A DNA stretch of 58,104 nucleotides from an uncultured bacterium (GTDB lineage: Bacteria > Bacillota > Clostridia > Oscillospirales > Oscillospiraceae): positions 1-58,104 of the forward strand of contig CANRXB010000014.1 in the NCBI GenBank assembly GCA_947643715.1, written 5' to 3'. How positions within the stretch are numbered: the first letter of the stretch is position 1; each line of letters starts with the position of its first letter. Below the pieces are notes generated by a model, which worked only from the letters and a program-made list of their open reading frames with translations, was not told the origin of the DNA and did no database searches. A program made the position numbers and the translations under genes. Shown here piece after piece: positions 31,460 through 39,341 of the stretch.

Positions 31460-32356
31460 TCACCGGATGGCCTCGCGCACGTGGCCCTTCGCCCGGTCCA
31501 GGCGGGCGCGGGCCTCGTCCGCCCCGCAGCCGGCCAGGATCATGGTGATGGCGGTCTTGACGCTGCCGCCGGCCAGATCGATGTTCCGGCGGGCCTCCTG
31601 CTGGCTCACGCCGGTGGCCTCGGTGACGATCTTCTCCGCGCGGCGGTGGAGCTTCTCGTTGGTCTGCATCACGTCCACCATCAGGTTCTGATAGGCTTTG
31701 CCCACGCCCACCATGGTGGCGGTGGAGATCATGTTCAAGATCAGCTTCTGGGCGGTGCCCGCCTTGAGCCGGGTGGAGCCGGTGAGCACCTCGGGGCCTA
31801 CCACCACCTCCACGGCGATCTCGGCCGCCTGGCCGATGGCGCAGCCCGCGTTGCAGGAGATGGCGGCGGTGTGGCAGCCTACCTGCTTGGCATAGTCCAG
31901 CGCCCCCAGCACGTAGGGGGTGCGGCCGCTGGCGGCGATGCCGATCACCATGTCGTCCTTGGTCAGCCCGCGGCTGACCAGGTCCTCCCGGCCCAGCTCC
32001 CGGCTGTCCTCCGCGCCCTCCACGGCCTTGAGGAACGCTTTGTCCCCGCCGGCGATGAGCCCGACGATCACATCGTCGCTGACGCCGAAGGTGGGAGGGC
32101 ACTCGGCGGCGTCCAGCACGCCCAGCCGCCCGCTGGTGCCCGCGCCCATATAGAACACCCGGCCTCCCGCCTCGACGGATCGGATGGCCCGCTCTACCAC
32201 CTGGGCGACCTGGGGCAGCACCGGCCGGATGGCCTCGGGGACCTTGGCATCCTCGCGGTTCATGGCCGTGACCACCTCCAAGGGGGTCATCACGTCCAGC
32301 TCCATGGTAGCCTGGTTGCGGGTCTCAGTGGTCAATTTGTCCAGTTCCAAACTCAT
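31460..32356 (-). CDS. murQ: N-acetylmuramic acid 6-phosphate etherase
   Basis: A 298-aa SIS-domain lyase that removes D-lactate from MurNAc-6-P to give GlcNAc-6-P. The conserved catalytic pair is present: Glu85 in AAECPPTFG and Glu116 in EGAEDS. SIS fold motifs include MGAGTSGRLG near 70 and AASGRTPYV near 146. The ATG at 32356 has AAAGGAG 8 nt upstream. First gene of the minus-strand mur operon, divergent from its regulator; gives the pathway its identity. Confidence 0.95.
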   Translation of the reverse strand: MSLELDKLTTETRNQATMELDVMTPLEVVTAMNREDAKVPEAIRPVLPQVAQVVERAIRSVEAGGRVFYMGAGTSGRLGVLDAAECPPTFGVSDDVIVGLIAGGDKAFLKAVEGAEDSRELGREDLVSRGLTKDDMVIGIAASGRTPYVLGALDYAKQVGCHTAAISCNAGCAIGQAAEIAVEVVVGPEVLTGSTRLKAGTAQKLILNMISTATMVGVGKAYQNLMVDVMQTNEKLHRRAEKIVTEATGVSQQEARRNIDLAGGSVKTAITMILAGCGADEARARLDRAKGHVREAIR

Positions 32357-32532
32357 TTCAAGCGCTCCTTTCCCGCGCGTTGCGCACCGATCGGCGGGGC
32401 CCCGCCGGGTGGCGCCGCCTTGCGGCGGCCTTGGCATGTGGACGGAAGGGATCGGGCCCGATCGCTGCCGCTTGGTGAGGACCGTAGCTTTCATTTTTTC
32501 ATCCTAGACCGGGGACCGTTCTGTGTCAATTA

Positions 32533-32561
32533 CATATGGTCGATATGGAACATTGTTCCAA
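32533..32561 (-). promoter_or_regulatory. Putative promoter of murQ-murP
   Basis: On the minus strand TTGGAA (32556-32561), 17-nt spacer, CATATG (32533-32538). The -35 overlaps the palindrome at 32546. The ~175-nt leader between here and murQ shows no clear element. Confidence 0.5.
32546..32560. promoter_or_regulatory. Palindromic operator in the murQ-murR intergenic region
   Basis: TGGAACATTGTTCCA is a perfect 15-bp palindrome overlapping the -35 region of the murQ promoter. A half-site, TGGAACA, recurs at about 32599. It is the natural candidate for the binding site of the adjacent RpiR-type MurR. Confidence 0.6.
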
Positions 32562-32691
32562 CAAGTAGGATTTTTTGGGTGATTTTGGGGCAAAATGATG
32601 GAACACGGCGGTGATATCAAAGAACTCTTGTAGTATTTGCACACAATATGATGAATATACATTTATAAACAAGAAACTTCTGGAAATTCTC

Positions 32692-32720
32692 TTGACAGGG
32701 TGATGATTCGGGCGTATACT
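32692..32720 (+). promoter_or_regulatory. Strong promoter of murR
   Basis: A full-consensus TTGACA (32692-32697), 17-nt spacer and TATACT (32715-32720), in an AT-rich stretch. It leaves an unusually long leader of about 190 nt before murR, in which I see no known element. Confidence 0.85.
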
Positions 32721-32916
32721 GAGAGTAAAAGAGAGGAAAGCTTTTGATTTTGACTTCTGAATGAGCGTCCAAGCCACGTGAGTGTCCTTCTGGCGGCAGA
32801 GTACCGCCCGGGCAGGGAGAGCACGGCGGCATGGACGTTCATTTTTTCGAGATGGCCGGCACAGGACCGGTATGCGCCCGGATGGCTCGGACGTGGAGCG
32901 AGAAGGAGGAGAGACT

Positions 32917-33783
32917 ATGAAAAGTGCGCTGCTTCGGCTCAGGGAGAGCCAGGATTCCATGAGCGCGACAGAGCGGGCGGTGTCGGACTATCTGCTGAGC
33001 CATCAGGGCGAGGCGATGGAGCTGAGCATCCACCAGCTCGCGGAGAGGACCTTCGCCTCTCCGTCCACCGTCATCCGGATGTGCCAGAGGATCGGTTTCG
33101 CGGGGTACAAGGAGTTCCGCCAAGCCGTGACGTGCGAGCTGGCGGTGCGCCGGCTCAATCAGGAGCAGGAGCACAAGGAGATCACCCAGTCCGACAGCCT
33201 GGACGATATCGTGGACAAGGTGACATACAAGAACATCATGTCCCTGGAGGACACGAAGAACCTCATCGACACCGAGACGCTCCAGACCTGCGTGGATCTG
33301 GTGCGCAGGTCCCGGACGGTGCTGCTGTTCGGCCTGGGCGCGTCGCTGTGCGCCGCCCGGGACTTCTACCTGAAGTTCCTGCGGCTGAACAAGCCCTGCG
33401 TCATCAATGACGACTGGCACTCTCAACTGCTCCAGGCCAAGAACTCCGACCATGAGGACCTGGGCATCGTGGTGTCCTATTCCGGGGAGACGGTGGAGGT
33501 CATCGAGTGCATGAAGGCGTTGCGGGAGAACGGCACCCCTATCATCGCCATCACCAGGCGGGTGTCGTCGCCGGTGGCGGAGCTGTCCGATCTCCGGCTG
33601 TACACCACCGACAATGAGGCCACGTTCCGCAGCGGGGCCATGTCCTCGCGCATCTCCCAGCTCAACATCATCGACATCCTGTTCACCGCTTTCGCCAACA
33701 GCGAATACGAATACTGCCTCGATCAGTTGTCCAAGACCCACATCGCCAAGCCTCCCACGGCCCACAAGCTGGGGACGACTTGA
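32917..33783 (+). CDS. murR: MurR/RpiR-family transcriptional regulator
   Basis: A 288-aa regulator. The N-terminal helix-turn-helix (1-77) has the RpiR pattern SIHQLAERTFASPSTVIRMC followed by GFAGYKEFR. The C-terminal SIS domain (about 125-260) binds a sugar phosphate: LFGLGASLCAARD near 138 and VSYSGETVEVIE near 186. It sits divergent to murQP, so MurNAc-6-P is the expected ligand and repression of murQP the expected role. AAGGAGG precedes the ATG by 7 nt. Confidence 0.92.
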   Translation: MKSALLRLRESQDSMSATERAVSDYLLSHQGEAMELSIHQLAERTFASPSTVIRMCQRIGFAGYKEFRQAVTCELAVRRLNQEQEHKEITQSDSLDDIVDKVTYKNIMSLEDTKNLIDTETLQTCVDLVRRSRTVLLFGLGASLCAARDFYLKFLRLNKPCVINDDWHSQLLQAKNSDHEDLGIVVSYSGETVEVIECMKALRENGTPIIAITRRVSSPVAELSDLRLYTTDNEATFRSGAMSSRISQLNIIDILFTAFANSEYEYCLDQLSKTHIAKPPTAHKLGTT

Positions 33784-33795
33784 CGCCGTGCAGGC

Positions 33796-33840
33796 GATGA
33801 AGGAGCCGGATCCTCTCATAGAGGATCCGGCTCCTTCGTC
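33796..33840. terminator. Bidirectional hairpin between murR and fhs
   Basis: A 17-bp perfect stem (33799-33815 with 33821-33837), extending to 20 bp with a wobble pair, loop TCATA. It lies between two convergent genes. There is no T-run, so termination efficiency is uncertain. Confidence 0.6.
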
Positions 33841-33870
33841 ATATCGTGCGCGATCGGGGCCGATCGCGTT

Positions 33871-35535
33871 TCAGAACAGGCCGGTGATCACGCCGTCCTC
33901 GTCCACGTCGATCTTTTCGGCGGCAGGGACCCTGGGCAGGCCCGGCATGGTCATGATGTCCCCGGTCTGCACCACCACGAACCCGGCCCCGGCGGACAGC
34001 TTCACCTTGGATACGCAGACCGTGAAGCCTTCCGGACGGCCCAGCTTCGCCGGATCGTCGGACAGGGAGTACTGGGTCTTGGCCATGCACACGGGCAGGC
34101 CGCCGGACCCGGTGGCCTCCAGCCGGTCCAGCTCCTTAGCGGCGGCAGGGGAGTAGCTCACGCCCGCGCCGCCGTAGATCCGGGTCACGATGGCCTCGAT
34201 CTTGCTGCGCAGGGGCTGGTCCAGCTCGTAGGCGAAGCGCAGGGACTTGGGCTGCCGGCACAGCCGGAGCACCTCCTGGGCCAGCTCGATGCCGCCCTCC
34301 CCGCCCCGGGCCCACACCTCGGACAGTGCCACGTTGACGCCTAGCTCCCGGCACTTGCTGCGGATGAGTTCCAGCTCCGCGTCCGTGTCGTTGTCGAAGC
34401 GGTTGATGGCCACCACGCAGGGCAGGCCGTACACCTGGGTGATGTTCTCCACATGCTTGAGCAGGTTGGGCAGGCCCCGCTCCAGGGCCTCCAGATCCTC
34501 CGCGCCCAGCTCGGCCTTGGGCACGCCGCCGTTGTATTTCAGCGCCTTGACGGTGGCCACGATCACCACCGCGTCAGGGGACATCCCCGCGGCCCGGCAC
34601 TTGATGTCCAGGAACTTCTCCGCGCCCAGGTCCGCGCCGAAGCCCGCCTCGGTGACCACGTAGTCCGCCAGCTTCAGGGCGGTGTCGGTGGCGGACACCG
34701 AGTTGCAGCCGTGGGCGATGTTGGCGAACGGACCGCCATGGACCAGGGCGGGGGTGTTCTCCAGCGTCTGCACCAGGTTGGGCTTGATGGCGTCCTTGAG
34801 CAGAGCGGCCATGGCCCCCTGGGCCTTCAGGTCTGCGGCGGTCACCGGTTCGCCGCCATAGGTGTAGCCCACGACGATCCTGGCCAGCCGTTCCTTCAGG
34901 TCCCGCAGCCCGGTGGCCAGGCACAGCACCGCCATGATCTCACTGGCCACCGTGATGTCGAAGCCGTCCTCCCGGGGCACGCCCTGCATCCGGCCCCCCA
35001 GGCCGTCCACGATGCTGCGAAGCTGCCGGTCGTTCATGTCCACGCACCGCCGCCAGGTGATCCTCTTCACGTCCACGCCCAGCTCGTTGCCCTGCTGGAT
35101 GTGGTTGTCCAGCAAGGCGGCCAGCAGGTTGTTGGCGGCGCCGATGGCGTGGAAATCCCCGGTGAAGTGGAGGTTGATGTCCTCCATAGGCACCACCTGG
35201 GCATACCCGCCCCCGGCCGCGCCGCCCTTCACGCCGAACACCGGGCCCAGAGACGGCTCCCGCAGGCACAAGAGCACGTTCTCGTCCAACCGGCGCAGGG
35301 CGTCCGCGAGACCCACGCTGGTGGTGGTCTTGCCCTCTCCGGCGGGGGTGGGGTTGATGGCGGTGACCAGGATGAGCTTCCCCTTCCGGGGGCGGTCCCG
35401 CAGGGGGCCGATGTCGATCTTGGCCTTCACCCTCCCATAATGCTCCAACAGGCTCTCGTCGATGCCCGCTCGGGCGGCCACCTGGCTGATGGGGAGCATC
35501 CTGGCGCTCTGGGCGATCTCGATGTCGGTCTTCAT
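33871..35535 (-). CDS. fhs: Formate-tetrahydrofolate ligase
   Basis: A 554-aa enzyme making 10-formyl-THF from formate, THF and ATP, feeding purine synthesis and, in acetogens, the Wood-Ljungdahl methyl branch. The P-loop-like [10 protein letters not shown] is near 63-72, followed by [23 protein letters not shown] in pieces near 93-115, and [12 protein letters not shown] near 126. Length is normal. AAAGGAGG lies 9 nt before the ATG. The gene is alone, behind a ~135-nt leader with competing hairpins; no other acetogenesis gene is in the window, so a biosynthetic role is as likely. Confidence 0.96.
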   Translation of the reverse strand: MKTDIEIAQSARMLPISQVAARAGIDESLLEHYGRVKAKIDIGPLRDRPRKGKLILVTAINPTPAGEGKTTTSVGLADALRRLDENVLLCLREPSLGPVFGVKGGAAGGGYAQVVPMEDINLHFTGDFHAIGAANNLLAALLDNHIQQGNELGVDVKRITWRRCVDMNDRQLRSIVDGLGGRMQGVPREDGFDITVASEIMAVLCLATGLRDLKERLARIVVGYTYGGEPVTAADLKAQGAMAALLKDAIKPNLVQTLENTPALVHGGPFANIAHGCNSVSATDTALKLADYVVTEAGFGADLGAEKFLDIKCRAAGMSPDAVVIVATVKALKYNGGVPKAELGAEDLEALERGLPNLLKHVENITQVYGLPCVVAINRFDNDTDAELELIRSKCRELGVNVALSEVWARGGEGGIELAQEVLRLCRQPKSLRFAYELDQPLRSKIEAIVTRIYGGAGVSYSPAAAKELDRLEATGSGGLPVCMAKTQYSLSDDPAKLGRPEGFTVCVSKVKLSAGAGFVVVQTGDIMTMPGLPRVPAAEKIDVDEDGVITGLF

Positions 35536-35565
35536 GATGGGTATCCTCCTTTATTGAGTACGTCC

Positions 35566-35651
35566 AAAAGAGATAGGGCGCACCGATCCGCTCTCAGTGC
35601 GCCCAGACGGCCGGCGGCTGGGCGCGGACGCGCTCCATGGTGTGCGTCCGC
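35566..35651 (-). promoter_or_regulatory. fhs leader with mutually exclusive hairpins (attenuator-like)
   Basis: In transcript order there are three stems: GCGGACGC/GCGTCCGC (35651-35644 with 35631-35624), GCGCCCAG/CTGGGCGC (35625-35618 with 35606-35599), and GGGCGCAC/GTGCGCCC (35604-35597 with 35583-35576), the last followed by TATCTCTTTT. The second and third share bases 35599-35604 and cannot coexist. The third is a terminator, the second would be the antiterminator. I recognise no tetrahydrofolate riboswitch consensus. Confidence 0.6.
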
Positions 35652-35674
35652 TTCCGTCTATCCGCGATATGGAC

Positions 35675-35704
35675 AGTGTACCATGGCCCCCGCTCCTGCG
35701 TCAA
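35675..35704 (-). promoter_or_regulatory. Promoter of fhs
   Basis: On the minus strand TTGACG (35699-35704), 18-nt spacer, TACACT (35675-35680), placing the start of the leader at about 35668. Confidence 0.6.
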
Positions 35705-35833
35705 GGACTATACGCACAGTATGATCCCGGGCGGCGGGGCCGCTCCCGATGGGGGCGGGAGCCCGGTCTATCAAGGCCTTCCAGGGGCGGGTGCGGTTTC
35801 CATAATTCGCCCCGCAGATCTCGATACAGAGAG

Positions 35834-35918
35834 TTATCCACAACTTCCACATGGTTTTCAACAGCTTCAACACTTAGGGCCGCAACGGTTCCACAGGGAA
35901 AGCCGGCAGTCCTCCACA
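35834..35918 (+). other. Cluster of DnaA-box-like 9-mers
   Basis: One exact DnaA box TTATCCACA (35834-35842) is followed in the same orientation by ACTTCCACA (35843), TTTTCAACA (35855), GCTTCAACA (35864), GGTTCCACA (35887) and TCCTCCACA (35910). Spacings between starts are 9, 12, 9, 23 and 23 nt. An AT-rich patch (TCTATTTTTATAA) follows at about 35928. No dnaA or dnaN is nearby and gene direction does not change here. Confidence 0.5.
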
Positions 35919-35978
35919 GCGCGCGGATCTATTTTTATAACAGGCTAAAGTGCGGATATGGTTGACATAACAGCGATA

Positions 35979-36989
35979 TCAGCCCTTGGATATGTCCAAG
36001 CTGGCTTTTGCGTTCAGATCCCACCCGGCGGTGTGGCCGGCCAGATACTCATAATAGCCCTGGCTGCCGATCATCGCCGCGTTGTCCCCGCACAGGGACA
36101 GAGGGGGCAGCCACAGCTTCGCGCCGGCTTTGGCACAGGCCAGCTCCAGGTCGGCCCGGATGCGGCTGTTGGCGGCGACCCCTCCCGCCACGGCGATCTT
36201 GCCGTAGCCCGTGCGGGCGTTGGCCTCCATCACCCGGGGGACGAGGGAGTCGGACACGGCGGCGGCGAAGGACGCGGCCAGATCGTGCAGGTCCAGCTCC
36301 TCCCCCTTCTGCTGCGCGTTGTGGATCGTGTTGAGCACCGCCGTTTTCAGCCCCGAGAATGACATGTCCAGGGGATCGTCGGCCACATGGGCCCGCGGGA
36401 AGTGGTATCGTTTGTCGTTCCCGCCCTGGGCCATCCTGTCCAGGGGCCCGCCGCCGGGGTAGCCCAGGCCCAGCACGCGAGCGGTCTTGTCGAAGCATTC
36501 TCCGGCCGCGTCGTCCCGGGTGCTCCCCAGCACCTGGAAATGGGTGTGGTCCTTCACGTCCACCAGGGCCGTGGTGCCGCCGGACACGCACAGGCACAGG
36601 AAGGGAGGCTCCAGGTCTGGGTGCGCGATGTAGTTCGCCGCGATGTGTCCCCGGACGTGGTGGACGGGGATGAGGGGCACCCCCAAGCCGAAGGCCACCG
36701 ATTTGGCGAAGGACACCCCCACCAGCAGAGCTCCGATGAGGCCGGGGGCATAGGTCACCGCCACGGCGTCGATGTCGGCTCTGCTCGCCCCGGCTTGGCG
36801 CAGGGCCTCGTCCGCCAAACCGGAGATGGCCTCCACGTGCTTGCGTGAGGCGATCTCCGGCACCACGCCGCCATAGATGGCGTGCATGTCCGCCGACGAG
36901 GCGATGACGGAGGACAGCACGGTGCGGCCGTCGCGCACCAGGGCGGCGGCGGTCTCGTCGCAAGAGGACTCGAAGGCTAAGATATCCAT
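35979..36989 (-). CDS. tsaD: tRNA N6-threonylcarbamoyltransferase subunit TsaD
   Basis: A 336-aa ASKHA-fold enzyme that transfers the threonylcarbamoyl group to A37 of ANN-decoding tRNAs, with TsaB and TsaE. Signatures: ESSCDETAAAL at the start, metal-binding HHVRGHIAAN (His ~110 and ~114), CVSGGTTALV near 133, and GGVAANSRIR near 276. The ATG shares its A with the TGA stop of the upstream GNAT gene (TGATG), and AAAGGAG lies 11 nt ahead. Last gene of the polA-to-tsaD operon. TsaB and TsaE genes are not in the window. Confidence 0.95.
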   Translation of the reverse strand: MDILAFESSCDETAAALVRDGRTVLSSVIASSADMHAIYGGVVPEIASRKHVEAISGLADEALRQAGASRADIDAVAVTYAPGLIGALLVGVSFAKSVAFGLGVPLIPVHHVRGHIAANYIAHPDLEPPFLCLCVSGGTTALVDVKDHTHFQVLGSTRDDAAGECFDKTARVLGLGYPGGGPLDRMAQGGNDKRYHFPRAHVADDPLDMSFSGLKTAVLNTIHNAQQKGEELDLHDLAASFAAAVSDSLVPRVMEANARTGYGKIAVAGGVAANSRIRADLELACAKAGAKLWLPPLSLCGDNAAMIGSQGYYEYLAGHTAGWDLNAKASLDISKG

Positions 36990-38122
36990 CAGATCGCGCT
37001 CCTTTTCTCTTCTGTGTGGCAGTGTGCCCCGCTGCCGCCCGGCAACTCCCGCTGGTAGTATCGGGAGGACACGCCGTCCTGCGTGGACTCCTCCAACAGC
37101 GTGAAGCCGTTCTTTTCCAGCACCCGGACGGAGGAGAGATTGCTGGAATAGGTGAACGCGCCGACGCTCCTGAGAGCGTAGCGCCGGACGATCTCGGGGA
37201 GGAACAGCTCCAACGCCTGAGTGGCGACGCCCTGGCCCCACAGCTCCGGTTCGAATACACAATAGCTCACCATGGCGCCGGGCGTGCCGGCCGGATCGAT
37301 GCCGTAACACCACACGTCGCCCACATACCGCCCGTCCGCCAGGATGGTCCGCCCGAAGCTGGCCGCGCCGGGACGCTGGGAAGCGTGGAAGTCCGCCACC
37401 GCCTCCTCCACGCTCCTCGCCTTTTGGGGGAGCGTGCTGCGAAAGACGCCGCTGCCGGTCCGCCGGAAGTAGATCGCGGCGGTCTCCGCGGTCCGGACGC
37501 CCAGCGTGACTTGGGAAGGCGGGAACGCCTCCTCCACCCACGCTGGAGCGGGCAGCACCGCCTCTCCGGCGCGCAGGGGGAGTTGGATGTACCGCTCCAT
37601 ATGCGCCGGGGAGAAATACCCCGCATATACGCCCCGGTGCATGGCCTCCACCCTGCGGTCGTCGTTCTCCGGGCCGCGGTAGAGGCAGTCGAAGCGCACC
37701 CCGAACAGGGCGCACGGATAGTCCAGCACCCGGAAGCCGTTGCGTTCGTAAAAAGCGATGCGGCGGCGGCGCAGGCCGTCCTCGGCAGGGTCGCCGGAGC
37801 AAGGGGCCTCCGCTTCGCCGAAGAGCTGGCCATACCGCTGTGCCAGCAGGTCCAGGATCTCCGTGCCCAGCCCGCCGCTGCGCAGGCCCCGGAGCACGGC
37901 GAAATATTCCAACAGCGCGCCGGCCCGGTCCTCCGGCAGCCACATCAGGGCGTAGCCTACTGGCTGTCCGTCCCGGACGGCCAACAGGGGATCGTACCGG
38001 CCCATGTCCATCAGCCGGAGCATGGCCCGCAGAGGCTTGAGCTCCGAGCGGGGGAAGTCCGCCGTCATCTCCTTTTGGTAGAGGGCGCTCAGCCCCTCCT
38101 TGTCCATCACATGCAGTTCCAT
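36989..38122 (-). CDS. Tandem GNAT acetyltransferase (two GNAT domains)
   Basis: A 377-aa soluble protein with two acetyl-CoA-dependent N-acetyltransferase folds. The first (1-165) has LEYFAVLRGLRSGGLGTEIL, containing the acetyl-CoA loop RSGGLG near 80, and FYERNGFRVL near 123. The second (about 195-365) has ELWGQGVATQALELFL, with acetyl-CoA loop WGQGVA near 300, and RVLEKNGFTLL near 342. Substrates unknown. It begins 1 nt after the rimI stop and ends on the tsaD start, so all three are translationally coupled. Confidence 0.85.
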   Translation of the reverse strand: MELHVMDKEGLSALYQKEMTADFPRSELKPLRAMLRLMDMGRYDPLLAVRDGQPVGYALMWLPEDRAGALLEYFAVLRGLRSGGLGTEILDLLAQRYGQLFGEAEAPCSGDPAEDGLRRRRIAFYERNGFRVLDYPCALFGVRFDCLYRGPENDDRRVEAMHRGVYAGYFSPAHMERYIQLPLRAGEAVLPAPAWVEEAFPPSQVTLGVRTAETAAIYFRRTGSGVFRSTLPQKARSVEEAVADFHASQRPGAASFGRTILADGRYVGDVWCYGIDPAGTPGAMVSYCVFEPELWGQGVATQALELFLPEIVRRYALRSVGAFTYSSNLSSVRVLEKNGFTLLEESTQDGVSSRYYQRELPGGSGAHCHTEEKRSAI

Positions 38123-38123
38123 A

Positions 38124-38567
38124 TCAAAACTCCAACGTCATCAGGATCGCGTCCTCTTTCGGCGCGCTGTAGTAGTCCTTCCGCCGCCCCACCGGGACAA
38201 AGCCGTGCTTCTCGTACAGGGCGATCGCCGGCAGGTTGGAGGCGCGGACCTCCAAGGTCAAAAAGGCCAGTGTGTCCCGGCCGTATCGGGTGAGCGTGGC
38301 CAAAAGCGCGTCCGCCACCCCGCAGCGGCGGGCCTCCGGGGCCACGGCGATATCGTCCAGGTTCCCCTCGTCCAGCACCACGGACAGCACGGCGTAGCCC
38401 AAGATCGCGCCGTCCTCCCCCCGGGCCAGCAGGACGGCGGTGTTCGGGCTGGACAGCGCCGCCTCGAAAACGCTCTCGCTCCAAGGGTCGGCGGGGAAAC
38501 AGCGCTCTTCCAGCGCCGTGACCTGGGGGAGCTGGGCGGCGGTCATGGGGACGATGCGGATGTTCAT
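38124..38567 (-). CDS. rimI: Ribosomal protein S18-alanine N-acetyltransferase
   Basis: A 147-aa GNAT enzyme. RimI acetylates the N-terminal Ala of ribosomal protein S18, and its gene commonly sits beside tsaB/tsaD. Landmarks: EERCFPADPWSE near 20, the acetyl-CoA loop APEARRCGVADALL near 76, and LEVRASNLPAIALYEKHGF near 104-122. It overlaps the upstream phosphorylase gene by 4 nt (ATGA). Position before tsaD strengthens the assignment. Confidence 0.92.
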   Translation of the reverse strand: MNIRIVPMTAAQLPQVTALEERCFPADPWSESVFEAALSSPNTAVLLARGEDGAILGYAVLSVVLDEGNLDDIAVAPEARRCGVADALLATLTRYGRDTLAFLTLEVRASNLPAIALYEKHGFVPVGRRKDYYSAPKEDAILMTLEF

Positions 38568-39322
38568 AGCCGCGAGGCCACCTCCAGGGCCACCCGGAGG
38601 TACTTCTCATAGTCCGACGCGGGCACGTCCCCCATGGTGCGGGGGTCCCAGGCGTCGCCGTCCAGGCTGTCCTCGGCATAGAGGAATTGGTAGACCGATG
38701 CGCCCCGGAACTGGGCCACCGCCATGGCGGAGGCGCACTCCATGTCCACGGCGATGCAGCCGTCGGCCTTCCGCTTCTCCATGTTGCCGCGCGTCTCCCG
38801 ATAGATGGCGTCGGTGGTCCATACCCGGCCCTCCACATAGGGCAGGCGCAGCTCGTCGAAGATCTCTCCCAGCCTCCGGGCGGTGGGGACGTCCACATAG
38901 TTGCCTACGGGCAGGTAGTGGTAGCTGGTCCCCTCGTCCCGGTAGGCTTGGGTGGGGAGGATGAAGTGCCCCGCGGCCAACGCGAGATCCAGCACGCCGC
39001 AGGAGCCGTACAGCAGCACCTTCTTCGCGCCCATGACCAGCGCTTCCTCCAGCAGTCCCGCCGTCCCCGCGCCGCCGACGAGGGTCTGGAAGATGCCGAT
39101 GTCCCTGCCGTTCCAACGCAGCTTATGGACCGGGACGTCCCGCCCTTCCCGCAGGGTGGTGATGACCTCGGTGGGGCAGACGTTTTCCAGCGCCTGGAAG
39201 GTCTTGTCCTGGAAGGTCATGACGATCGTTTCCGGGAAATCCTCCATCGGACGGTACGACCGTTGCAGCTCGAAGCGTACGATCTCTTCCGAATCAGGGT
39301 CAAAGGTGTCGAACAAGCTCAT
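38564..39322 (-). CDS. Nucleoside phosphorylase (PNP/UDP family)
   Basis: A 252-aa enzyme of phosphorylase family 1, splitting a nucleoside with phosphate in salvage. GGAGTAGLLEEAL near 82 and LLYGSCGVL near 103 form the phosphate and base site; VDMECASAMAVAQF near 192 carries the ribose-binding Met-Glu pair. Closest in feel to uridine phosphorylase-like proteins, but the base cannot be fixed by eye. AGAGAGG lies 8 nt before the ATG, 20 nt after polA stops. Confidence 0.88.
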   Translation of the reverse strand: MSLFDTFDPDSEEIVRFELQRSYRPMEDFPETIVMTFQDKTFQALENVCPTEVITTLREGRDVPVHKLRWNGRDIGIFQTLVGGAGTAGLLEEALVMGAKKVLLYGSCGVLDLALAAGHFILPTQAYRDEGTSYHYLPVGNYVDVPTARRLGEIFDELRLPYVEGRVWTTDAIYRETRGNMEKRKADGCIAVDMECASAMAVAQFRGASVYQFLYAEDSLDGDAWDPRTMGDVPASDYEKYLRVALEVASRL

Positions 39323-39341
39323 GGTGGATACCTCTCTTTCT

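Noticed and set aside
29811-31691. A 626-codon plus-strand frame opposite the MurNAc PTS gene
   Set aside because: Antisense of EIIBC with repetitive His/Asp/Gly composition.
35834-35940. Calling the DnaA-box cluster the chromosomal origin
   Set aside because: Only one exact box, no dnaA/dnaN, rpmH or rnpA nearby and no change in gene orientation; kept only as a candidate site.
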